This document shows positions 17,823-25,207 of a stretch of 36,279 bases of DNA, one piece after another. Position numbers and translations under genes: made by a program. The stretch's first letter is position 1, and every line of letters starts with the position of its first letter. Location: the NCBI GenBank assembly GCA_008933795.1, contig WBUJ01000021.1:1-36279 (forward strand). Direction: 5' to 3'. Origin of the DNA: Candidatus Contendibacter sp. (lineage in GTDB: Bacteria > Pseudomonadota > Gammaproteobacteria > Competibacterales > Competibacteraceae). The notes beneath the pieces are model-generated. The model was not told the DNA's origin. It saw nothing but the letters and a program-made list of their open reading frames with translations, and searched no databases.

Positions 17823-18623
17823 TTGGAATCCCTGTTCCCGACTTTATTGTTCTATCTGGTGCTGGGCGCATTCGCCGGCGTTATGGCCGGCCTGCTCGGC
17901 GTGGGCGGCGGCCTGATCATCGTGCCAGTGCTGGCCTGGATTTTTCACGGCCAGCACATCAACGACGCCATCATCATGCACCTGGCCATCGGTACGTCGC
18001 TGGCGACCATCGTGGTGACTTCCATCTCCTCGGTGCGCGCCCACCACCGGCGGGGCGCGGTGCTGTGGCCGGTGGTCTGGCAACTGACGCCGGGCATCGT
18101 GATCGGCGCCTGGCTAGGGGCGGCGGTGGCCGATGCTCTGCCCAGCGCGGCGCTGAGCCGGATTTTCGCGCTGTTCGTGCTGGCCGTGGCGGCGCAGATG
18201 GCCTTCGGCGCCAAGCCGGCCCCGCATCGCGGCCTGCCGGGTGCGGTCGGCATGGCGGCGACCGGCGGGGTGATCGGCGGGGTGTCAGCCATCGTCGGTA
18301 TCGGTGGTGGTTCGCTGACCGTGCCGTTCCTGACTTGGTGCAACACGGCGATGCGGCAAGCGGTGGCGACGTCCGCCGCTTGTGGTCTGCCCATCGCCCT
18401 GGCCGGGGCCATCGGCTTTATCGTCACCGGGCTGAACGCCGCCAGTCTACCGGCTTGGAGTTTGGGCTATGTCTATGGGCCGGCGCTGGCCGGGGTTGCG
18501 TTCGCCAGTATGCTGCTGGCCCCGCTGGGCGCGAAACTGGCGCATACGCTGCCCACCGAAATCCTGAAAAAGATATTCGCGGTCTTTTTGACGCTGATTG
18601 GAACCAAAATGTTGCTGGGATGA
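17823..18623 (+). CDS. TauE/SafE family sulfite/organosulfonate exporter-like permease
   Basis: I choose TTG 17823, preceded at 10 nt by AAGGA (17808-17812), giving 266 residues, the usual size. ATG 17778 is in frame but has no ribosome binding site and adds 15 polar residues; the frame open from 17592 is not coding. The protein has about eight helices and the duplicated family motif: GLLGVGGGLIIVPVL near residue 20 and AIVGIGGGSLTVPFL near residue 160. Also typical are HLAIGTSLATIVVTSISSVRAHHRRGAV and the final LPTEILKKIFAVFLTLIGTKMLL. The family moves sulfite, sulfonates or other small anions across the inner membrane; the substrate is not readable. The DUF554 gene follows after 43 bp. Confidence 0.9.
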   Translation: MESLFPTLLFYLVLGAFAGVMAGLLGVGGGLIIVPVLAWIFHGQHINDAIIMHLAIGTSLATIVVTSISSVRAHHRRGAVLWPVVWQLTPGIVIGAWLGAAVADALPSAALSRIFALFVLAVAAQMAFGAKPAPHRGLPGAVGMAATGGVIGGVSAIVGIGGGSLTVPFLTWCNTAMRQAVATSAACGLPIALAGAIGFIVTGLNAASLPAWSLGYVYGPALAGVAFASMLLAPLGAKLAHTLPTEILKKIFAVFLTLIGTKMLLG

Positions 18624-18666
18624 ACGCAATGCGCAAAAAAATGAAGGTTAATCGGGAGAACGCGCG

Positions 18667-19344
18667 GTGATCGGCACGTTGGTCAATACCGGCGCGGTGG
18701 TGGTGGGTAGCGCCATTGGCCTGGCGGCGGGAACGCGGCTGCCGGGGCACATCAAAACCATTTTGATGCAGGCGCTGGGGCTGTCGGTGGTCGCCATCGG
18801 TTTGCGCATGGCGCTGGAGGCCCAACACGCGCTGCTGGCGATCGCCTGCCTGCTGCTGGGCGGCGTCACCGGCGAACTGCTGCGGATCGAGCAACGGCTG
18901 GATGGATTGGCGGAGACCCTGCGGCAGAAATTACGCTCCAGTTCCGAGCGCTTCGTCGAAGGGTTCGTGACCGCCACTTTGCTGTATCTGACCGGGGCGA
19001 TGACGATTGTCGGCTCGATCCAGGACGGCACGGTGGGCGATCCCAGCGTGTTGCTGATCAAATCGCTGTTGGATGGCGTGGCCTCGGTGGCGCTGGCGTC
19101 GTCGCTGGGGATCGGCGTGATGTTCTCGGCCCTGCCGGTGCTGGTAGTGCAGGGTGGCATCACCCTGCTGGCGGCGCAACTGGCGTTCCTGTCGCAGCCG
19201 GCGGTGCTGGACGCCGTCAACGCCGCCGGCGGATTGCTGATTCTCGGCATCGGAATCAATCTGCTGGAAGTCGGTCGGATTCATGTGGGCAATCTGCTGC
19301 CGGCGCTGCTCTACGCCATTGTCGGCGCGCTGTTGTGTCCCTGA
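18667..19344 (+). CDS. DUF554 family membrane protein
   Basis: GTG 18667 is preceded by GGGAGA (18654-18659), a fair ribosome binding site. The 225-residue protein has seven hydrophobic segments and the DUF554 pattern: the opening MIGTLVNTGAVVVGSAIGL, a charged middle (GELLRIEQRLDGLAETLRQK), FVEGFVTATLLYLTGAMTIVGSIQDG, and the final NAAGGLLILGIGINLLEV. E. coli YdfK is of this type. It is probably an inner-membrane transporter of unknown substrate. It lies 43 bp after the TauE-like gene and 31 bp before the RND adaptor gene, in one orientation, so the three may share a transcript. Confidence 0.88.
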   Translation: MIGTLVNTGAVVVGSAIGLAAGTRLPGHIKTILMQALGLSVVAIGLRMALEAQHALLAIACLLLGGVTGELLRIEQRLDGLAETLRQKLRSSSERFVEGFVTATLLYLTGAMTIVGSIQDGTVGDPSVLLIKSLLDGVASVALASSLGIGVMFSALPVLVVQGGITLLAAQLAFLSQPAVLDAVNAAGGLLILGIGINLLEVGRIHVGNLLPALLYAIVGALLCP

Positions 19345-19375
19345 CTTATTAAAGAGTGGCTCGGATCGATTTCAC

Positions 19376-20446
19376 ATGCACGACACCCCGAAAAGCGCGG
19401 CGCGGATCGCCGCATTCGTTCTTCTGGGCTGGCTGGTTCCGGTTCTGGCCCAGCAGAAACCGCCGGAACCGCCGCCGATGCCGATTAAGGCCGCGCCGGT
19501 GACTCGCGCGACCCTGAATGTTGAGGTCACGGCGGTCGGTACGCTGCGAGCCGACGAGACGGTCATGGTCCGCCCGGAAATCGCTGGCCGGGTGGCGACT
19601 CTCCATTTTAAGGAGGGCCAGGCAGTGGGCGAGGGCGATGCGCTGGTGACCTTCGATCAGGGCGAATACCAGGCGCAACTGGCCGGTAGCACCGCCCAGG
19701 TCGGGCTGGAGGAGACCAGCTACCGGCGCTTGCAGGATTTGCAGCGCAAGAATCTGACCAGCCCGCAGATTCTGGACGAGGCCAAGGCCAAGCTGGACGC
19801 CGCGCGGGCCGCGCAGGCGCTCGACCGGGTCCGGTTGGACAAAACCGTGATCCGCGCGCCGTTCGCCGGGATGGTGGGATTGCGGCTGGTCAGTCCCGGC
19901 GCCTACGTCAAGCCGGGTGACGACATCACCAATCTGGAAAGCCTGGGGGCGATGAAGCTGGATTTCCGGGTGCCGGAGACTTATCTGGCGCGGTTGGCCG
20001 CCGGCCAGACGCTGACAGTGCGGGTAGACGCTTATCCCGATCAGCGTTTCGAGGGCGCCATCTACGCCATCGACCCGGCGCTGGACCAGGAGACCCGCAC
20101 CGTGCTGTTGCGGGCGCGGGTGCCGAACAAGGCCAACAAGTTGCGGCCCGGCCTGTTCGCCCGGGTCAGCCTGATTCTGGAGCGGCGGGAGAATGCCTTG
20201 GTCGCGCCGGAGCAGGCCATCGTGCCGGTGGGGCAAAAAACCTTCGTCTACCGGGTAGTGGACGGCAAGGCGGTGATGACGCCGGTCAAACTGGGGCTGC
20301 GCCGGCCCGGCCAAGTGGAGATTCTCGATGGGTTGAACGCCGGCGATCAGGTGGTCACCGACGGGCAACTGAAGATTCGTGACGGGGCGGCGGTGACGGT
20401 GTTGCCACCGCCGGAAACTCAGCCGCCGCCCGCAAACAAGGGGTAG
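19376..20446 (+). CDS. RND efflux periplasmic adaptor (membrane fusion protein)
   Basis: ATG 19376 begins a 356-residue protein with a signal-like N-terminus (hydrophobic residues 9-25 ending ...VLAQQ). The domains run in the HlyD/AcrA order: a barrel-sandwich (lipoyl) half with VRPEIAGRVATLHFKEGQAVGEGDALVTFD, a helical hairpin (about residues 105-155), the second lipoyl half VIRAPFAGMVGLRLVSPGAYVKPGD, a beta-barrel with LDFRVPETYLARLAAGQTL and ALDQETRTVLLRARVPN, and a membrane-proximal end. It links an inner-membrane RND pump to an outer-membrane channel. Its natural partner is the pump gene at 22088, but a methyltransferase gene and hicAB lie in between. Its last 28 bp overlap the end of the convergent methyltransferase gene. 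Confidence 0.93.
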   Translation: MHDTPKSAARIAAFVLLGWLVPVLAQQKPPEPPPMPIKAAPVTRATLNVEVTAVGTLRADETVMVRPEIAGRVATLHFKEGQAVGEGDALVTFDQGEYQAQLAGSTAQVGLEETSYRRLQDLQRKNLTSPQILDEAKAKLDAARAAQALDRVRLDKTVIRAPFAGMVGLRLVSPGAYVKPGDDITNLESLGAMKLDFRVPETYLARLAAGQTLTVRVDAYPDQRFEGAIYAIDPALDQETRTVLLRARVPNKANKLRPGLFARVSLILERRENALVAPEQAIVPVGQKTFVYRVVDGKAVMTPVKLGLRRPGQVEILDGLNAGDQVVTDGQLKIRDGAAVTVLPPPETQPPPANKG

Positions 20447-21354
20447 GTTTGAGATAGGGCGCGGGGGATGTCGGACAAAGCAGGTTGGGCCGACGGTCCC
20501 CACTCCAAATGGTTGCCGACGAAATCGGGATAAAGGGTGGCCAAGCGCGGGATATGTTCCCTGGCCTTGAGAAAATAGGGTGCGTCGATTTCTACCCCGA
20601 TGGCGTCATAGCCCACGGCTTGCGCCGCCGCCACGGTCGAACCGGAGCCAAGGAAGGGGTCGAGGAGGACGCCGCGCCCGAGCGGTAACAGCGCCCGCGC
20701 CAATATTCTTAAAAAGTGCTGTGGCTTGAGACAGGGGTGGTCGCTGATCGCGGTTTCAATAGCCGGAGTGCGTCCGCTGGCGATGGCTTCCGGCAGCGGT
20801 TTGTCAGGCGCCAGCCGGCGCAGGCTGCCCGCTCCCCAGCGCCGCAGATTTGCCGCGACGGTTCGTTCGCCCAACGGCTTGCGAAACAGCATCCACGGCT
20901 CGCAGGCGCTGCGTGGAGTCACGGAAACTTCGGCGAATTCCTGTTCCGCCCCTTTGGGACGATCACCGCCGCGAAAGCTCGCATACAGCCGCATGATGGC
21001 GCCACGCACCTCAAACCCCGCCTCGGCCATGCCCGCTTGCACCAGGTATTGCAACATGGGATGACCGGCGACACACACCTGCGCGCCTGGAGTGAGTGCG
21101 GGTATCAGGGCTTGCCCCCAGTCACGCATGACCTCGCGCAGATGGCTTTTTTCCTGCTCGGACAGCACGGTGAAACGCGGCAAGGGGTCGTGTCGGCAGC
21201 CGCCGATAGTGGGCGGAATGCGCCACACGCCGCCCCCCCGCCCGTTCCTCAGCTTGTCCAGCTCTTTCCGCGAAAACTCAATCAGACCGTAAGGCGGATC
21301 GGTGAGAACGCCATGAATGGAGTTTTTCGGCTGGTCGCGCAACCAGTCAAGCAA
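20419..21354 (-). CDS. Site-specific DNA methyltransferase (N6-adenine/N4-cytosine, beta-type order)
   Basis: At least 311 residues. The catalytic motif LTDPPYGL comes early (about residue 18 from TTG 21354) and the SAM-binding motif comes late (LLDPFLGSGSTVAAAQAVGYDAIGVEID, about residue 245), the beta-class order; between them is a region likely to contact the target base sequence. KPQHFLRILARALLPLGRG before the SAM motif is typical. It modifies adenine or cytosine in a specific DNA site; the site is unknown. The start is a problem: TTG 21354 gives a very short N-terminus, yet the frame stays open and protein-like (IGSECYKVELRNLPRR) up to a TGA at 21424-21426, with no ATG/GTG/TTG there. CTG 21405 or ATT 21402 may be the start. 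No neighbouring gene encodes an obvious dedicated nuclease partner. Confidence 0.85.
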   Translation of the reverse strand: MLDWLRDQPKNSIHGVLTDPPYGLIEFSRKELDKLRNGRGGGVWRIPPTIGGCRHDPLPRFTVLSEQEKSHLREVMRDWGQALIPALTPGAQVCVAGHPMLQYLVQAGMAEAGFEVRGAIMRLYASFRGGDRPKGAEQEFAEVSVTPRSACEPWMLFRKPLGERTVAANLRRWGAGSLRRLAPDKPLPEAIASGRTPAIETAISDHPCLKPQHFLRILARALLPLGRGVLLDPFLGSGSTVAAAQAVGYDAIGVEIDAPYFLKAREHIPRLATLYPDFVGNHLEWGPSAQPALSDIPRALSQTYPLFAGGG

Positions 21355-21410
21355 TCGGCGTGGAAGATTTCGTAGCTCAACTTTATAACACTCGCTGCCA
21401 ATCAGTATGC

Positions 21411-21439
21411 TTGATAAATAATATCACCAGCAATACTAT
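21411..21439 (+). promoter_or_regulatory. Promoter of hicAB (sigma-70 type)
   Basis: TTGATA (21411-21416; 5 of 6 at -35), a 17-bp spacer, and TACTAT (21434-21439; 4 of 6 at -10). It is in a conspicuously AT-rich patch of an otherwise GC-rich window. Expected transcription start is about 21446, at or beside the hicA ATG (21448). The same patch must hold the promoter of the divergent methyltransferase. Confidence 0.65.
21412..21426. promoter_or_regulatory. Candidate HicB operator palindrome
   Basis: TGATA-AATAA-TATCA is a 5-5-5 inverted repeat overlapping the -35 box of the hicAB promoter. HicB antitoxins repress their own promoter by binding such repeats with their C-terminal DNA-binding domain. 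Placement suits autoregulation and could also affect the divergent methyltransferase. It is short, so chance is possible. Confidence 0.35.
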
Positions 21440-21447
21440 TTTAATCC

Positions 21448-21675
21448 ATGAACACGGCGACCAAGCTACTCGAAGCGATGCGCAACAACCCGCTCGACTG
21501 GCGAATTGAACAGTTGCAAACGGTTGCACAGCAACAACAGATCGAATGGCGTCAGGAAGGCACGAGCCATTGCGTATTTATCCGCCCCGACGGTAAGACC
21601 TTGCCTGTACCGGCGCATCGCCCCATCAAGCCCGTCTACGTCAAGAAATTTGTCGCTTTCGTCACAGGAGCCTGA
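21448..21675 (+). CDS. hicA: HicA-type mRNA interferase toxin
   Basis: A 75-residue protein with the small dsRBD-like HicA fold pattern: an N-terminal helix (TATKLLEAMRNN), a second helix, then the strand and active-site segment GTSHCVFIRPDGK with His41, the position of the catalytic histidine, followed by LPVPAHRPIKPVYVKKF, matching the usual 'VPxH....i....l' ending. HicA cleaves mRNA when its antitoxin is lost. The spacing of the first two helices is a little longer than in short HicA proteins. No ribosome binding site precedes ATG 21448, and the predicted transcript starts at or within about 2 nt of the ATG, so it may be leaderless. hicB follows after 3 bp. Confidence 0.82.
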   Translation: MNTATKLLEAMRNNPLDWRIEQLQTVAQQQQIEWRQEGTSHCVFIRPDGKTLPVPAHRPIKPVYVKKFVAFVTGA

Positions 21676-21678
21676 ACC

Positions 21679-22038
21679 ATGCGCAACCTGGACCATTATC
21701 CTTTTGAAATTCGTCCGCTGACTCCGGTTGAGGGGGGCGGATACCTGATTTCCTACCCGGATTTTTCTGAATGCATCTCTGATGGCGAGACCGTCGCGGA
21801 AGCCATTGCCAATGGCCTCGACGCGCTTGCCGCTACGATAGCGACGCTGGAGGCAAAAGGCTTTCCAGTGCCTGCGCCGAACAGTGGCGGAGTGGCTTCC
21901 GGCAAGTTCGTGGCGCGTGTGCCCAAGAGCCTTCATGCCCAACTGACGACTCGCGCCAAAGCTGAAGGCGTGTCGCTCAATACGCTGGTGTTGACTTTTC
22001 TGGCGGAGGGCTTGGGACGTCGTGAGTCTCTGGTCTGA
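21679..22038 (+). CDS. hicB: HicB-type antitoxin
   Basis: A 119-residue protein. The N-terminal HicB fold that caps the toxin is visible in YPFEIRPLTP..GGGYLISYPDFSECISDGETVAEAIANGLDALAATI. A linker with PVPAP follows, and a C-terminal ribbon-helix-helix DNA-binding domain (KFVARVPKSLHAQLTTRAKAEGVSLNTLVLTFLAEGL). AGGAG (21666-21670) lies 8 nt before ATG 21679, a much better site than that of hicA, which would favour antitoxin excess. It neutralises HicA and probably represses the promoter at 21411-21439. The next gene, the RND pump, begins 49 bp later with no visible promoter or terminator between. Confidence 0.88.
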   Translation: MRNLDHYPFEIRPLTPVEGGGYLISYPDFSECISDGETVAEAIANGLDALAATIATLEAKGFPVPAPNSGGVASGKFVARVPKSLHAQLTTRAKAEGVSLNTLVLTFLAEGLGRRESLV

Positions 22039-22087
22039 TGTCGCGGCCTAATAGCTCGTTCGTCTAACCCAAATCCCGGTACTCCCC

Positions 22088-25000
22088 ATGTTCCTACCCG
22101 AAGTCTCCATCAAGCGCCCGGTGCTGGCGACGGTGATGAGCCTCGCCATCCTCCTGATCGGCGTCATCACCTTCCTGCGCCTGCCGGTGCGCGAATACCC
22201 CAACATCGACGCGCCCATCGTGTCGGTGCGCACCGTCTATCCCGGCGCCAGCGCCGAGATCATGGAAAGCCAGGTCACGCAACCGCTGGAGGATTCGCTG
22301 GCCGGCATCGAAGGCATCCGCACCATCAAGTCGGTCAGCCGCGAAGAGGTCAGCCAGATTACCGTCGAGTTCCTGCTGGAGCGGGATGTTGACGCCGCCG
22401 CCAACGACGTGCGCGACCGGGTGTCGCGGGTGCGCGGTCAGTTGCCCAATGAAACCGAGGACCCGGTCGTCGCCAAAATCGAAGCCGACGCCCAGGCCGT
22501 CATGTGGCTGGCCTTCTCCAGCGACCGGCACAGCGCCCTGGAAATCACCGATTACGCCGACCGGGTGGTGGTGGATCGCCTGCAAGCGTTGCCGGGCGTG
22601 GCCAGCGTCATCATCGGCGGCGAGCGGCGCTACGCCATGCGCCTGTGGCTGGATCGCGACCGGATGGCCGCGTATGGCCTCACTCCACAGGATGTGGAAA
22701 ACGCGCTGAAAACCCAGAATATCGAGCTGCCTTCCGGGCGGATCGAATCGCGCCAGCGCGAATTCACCGTGCTGACCGAATCGGATTTGCGTACCCCGGA
22801 GCAGTTCAACGATCTGATTCTCAAGGAAACCAAGGGCTATCCTATCCGGCTGCGCGACATCGGCTCTGCGGAAATCGGCGCGGTGGATGAGCGCAACGCC
22901 ATGCGGGTCAACGGCAATCCTTCGGTCGGGCTGGGCGTCGTCAAGCAGTCCACCGCCAACACGTTGAGCGTCGCCCAGTCGGTGCGGGCGCTGTTGCCCA
23001 GCCTGACCGCCAACCTGCCGGAAGGGATGAAAATCACTGTCGGTTACGACGGCTCCATCTTCATCGAGAAATCCATCGAAGCTGTCTATAGAACTATGAT
23101 CGAGGCGCTGGCGCTGGTGGTCGCGGTGATTTTCCTGTTCCTGCGCAACTGGCGGGCCACGCTGATTCCCTTCGTGACCATTCCGGTGTCGTTGATCGGC
23201 GCGTTCATCTTCCTCTACGCCCTCGGCTTCACCATCAACACTCTCACCTTGCTGGGGCTGGTGCTGGCCATCGGTCTGGTGGTGGACGACGCCATTGTGG
23301 TGCTGGAGAACATTCACCGGCACATCGAAGAGGGTACGCCCCCGTTTCGGGCGGCGCTGCAAGGGTCGAAGGAAATCGCCTTCGCGGTGGTGGCGATGAC
23401 CGTGACCCTGGCGGCGGTATTCACTCCACTGGCGTTCATGACTGGCAACACCGGGCGGCTGTTCACCGAGTTCGCCTTCACCGTGGCGGCGGCGGTGGTG
23501 GTGTCCGGATTCACCGCACTGACCCTGACGCCGATGATGTGCTCCAAGCTACTGCATCACGAGCCGAAACATAACTGGTTGTTCAATTTCAGCGAGCGGT
23601 TTTTTGAAGGGATGAATCGCGGCTATCGCAACGCGCTGGTCTGGGCGCTGAACTGGCGCTGGCTGATCATCGCAGTATTTTTCGTGACCGGAGCCGGCGC
23701 GGCTTGGCTGTTCCTGCATCTCAAGTCGGAATTGTCGCCGCTGGAAGATCGCGGCACGATCATCGGCGTGGTGGTTGCGCCGGAAGGGGCGACGCTGGAA
23801 TACACCGACGGCTATGCCCGGCAATTGGAGCAGTTCTACCAAGCCATTCCCGAAGTGAGTTCCTACCTGGTGTTCGTCGCGCCGGGACTGCAACGACCCA
23901 ACCCGGTCAACAGCGCTCTGTCGTTTGTCCGGCTGAAACCCTGGGAAGAGCGCGAGCGCAAGCAACAGGACATCGCCAAAGAGCTGGCGCCGAAAATGTC
24001 GGGCGGGTTGCCCGGCGTACTGGCCTTCCCGATCAATCCGCCGTCGCTGGGCCAAAGCTTCCGCAATCCGGCGGTGCAGTTCGTCATCCAGGGCAACAGT
24101 TATGCGGAATTGCAGACCATGGTCGATCAGGTGCTGACCAAGGCCCGGCAATATCCCGGCATGGTGAACGTGGATACCGACCTGCGCCTGAACAAGCCGC
24201 AACTGTCGGTCGTGCTCAAACGCGATAAGATCGCCGCCGTCGGCGCGGATGTACAGGATATTGGCCGGACGCTGGAGACGCTCCTGGGCGGGCGGCAGGT
24301 GACCCGCTTCAAACAGGAGGGTCAACAGTATGACGTGATGGTGCAGCTTAAGGAGCAGGACCGGCAACAACCCAATGACCTGACCTCGATTTTTGTCCGT
24401 GGCCGCGACGGGCAACTGGCGCAACTCGCCAATTTGATCGACGTGCGGGAAGCAGTGGCGCCCAAGGAGCTGAACCATTTCAACCGGCAGCGGGCGGCGG
24501 TGATTTCCGCCAATGTCGCGCCCGGCTACACTCTGGGCGAGGCGCTGGCGTTCATGGATCAAATCGTCGCTGAAGTGCTGGGCGAGGATGCACAAACCGC
24601 GCTGGACGGGCAGTCGCGGGAGTTCCGCGAATCCGGCGAGACCCTGTATGTCACCTTCGTGCTGGCGCTGCTGTTCATCTATCTGGTGCTGGCAGCGCAG
24701 TTTGAGAGCTTCGTGTCGCCGTTCGTGATCATGCTGACCGTGCCGCTGGCGGTGACCGGGGCGTTGCTGGCGCTGTTCCTGACCGGCGGCACGCTGAACG
24801 TCTACAGCCAGATCGGCTTGGTGATGCTGGTCGGGCTGATCACCAAGAACGGCATTTTGATCGTCGAGTTCGCCAACCAGTTGCGGGAGACCGGGCTGGA
24901 CCGGCGCGCGGCGGTGCTGGAGGCGGCGACCCTGCGGCTACGGCCGATTCTGATGACCACCTTGGCCACCATTCTCGGCGCGATCCCGCTGGCGCTGGCG

Positions 25001-25207
25001 GTCGGCGCGGGAGCGGAGAGTCGCCAGCAGATCGGCTGGGTCATCGTCGGCGGGTTGTTGCTGGGGACGATGCTGACGCTGTCGGTGGTGCCAGTGGCCT
25101 ATACCCTGCTGGCGCGCAAGGTTCATCACCACACCGAGGAAGCGGCGGAACGGGCGGAGCGGGAGGTGGCGGCGGATGAAATGAAGCCGGCAGGAGCCGG
25201 ATCGTGA
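22088..25207 (+). CDS. RND-family (HAE1) efflux pump, inner-membrane subunit
   Basis: A full-length 1039-residue resistance-nodulation-division transporter: MFLPEVSIKRPVLATVMSLAI in the first helix, the porter domain with VYPGASAEIMESQVTQPLEDSLAGIEGI, and the proton-relay helix GLVLAIGLVVDDAIVVLENIHRH with D400 and D401 (equivalent to AcrB D407/D408). The C-terminal repeat contains YLVLAAQFESF, the helix-10 lysine in GLITKNGILIVEFANQLR, and LRPILMTTLATILGAIPLAL. It is likely a proton-driven exporter of drugs or other amphiphiles, working with the adaptor at 19376 and an outer-membrane channel encoded elsewhere. No ribosome binding site precedes ATG 22088. Its end carries AGGAG (25192-25196) and overlaps the GTG of the restriction-modification gene. 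Confidence 0.95.
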   Translation: MFLPEVSIKRPVLATVMSLAILLIGVITFLRLPVREYPNIDAPIVSVRTVYPGASAEIMESQVTQPLEDSLAGIEGIRTIKSVSREEVSQITVEFLLERDVDAAANDVRDRVSRVRGQLPNETEDPVVAKIEADAQAVMWLAFSSDRHSALEITDYADRVVVDRLQALPGVASVIIGGERRYAMRLWLDRDRMAAYGLTPQDVENALKTQNIELPSGRIESRQREFTVLTESDLRTPEQFNDLILKETKGYPIRLRDIGSAEIGAVDERNAMRVNGNPSVGLGVVKQSTANTLSVAQSVRALLPSLTANLPEGMKITVGYDGSIFIEKSIEAVYRTMIEALALVVAVIFLFLRNWRATLIPFVTIPVSLIGAFIFLYALGFTINTLTLLGLVLAIGLVVDDAIVVLENIHRHIEEGTPPFRAALQGSKEIAFAVVAMTVTLAAVFTPLAFMTGNTGRLFTEFAFTVAAAVVVSGFTALTLTPMMCSKLLHHEPKHNWLFNFSERFFEGMNRGYRNALVWALNWRWLIIAVFFVTGAGAAWLFLHLKSELSPLEDRGTIIGVVVAPEGATLEYTDGYARQLEQFYQAIPEVSSYLVFVAPGLQRPNPVNSALSFVRLKPWEERERKQQDIAKELAPKMSGGLPGVLAFPINPPSLGQSFRNPAVQFVIQGNSYAELQTMVDQVLTKARQYPGMVNVDTDLRLNKPQLSVVLKRDKIAAVGADVQDIGRTLETLLGGRQVTRFKQEGQQYDVMVQLKEQDRQQPNDLTSIFVRGRDGQLAQLANLIDVREAVAPKELNHFNRQRAAVISANVAPGYTLGEALAFMDQIVAEVLGEDAQTALDGQSREFRESGETLYVTFVLALLFIYLVLAAQFESFVSPFVIMLTVPLAVTGALLALFLTGGTLNVYSQIGLVMLVGLITKNGILIVEFANQLRETGLDRRAAVLEAATLRLRPILMTTLATILGAIPLALAVGAGAESRQQIGWVIVGGLLLGTMLTLSVVPVAYTLLARKVHHHTEEAAERAEREVAADEMKPAGAGS

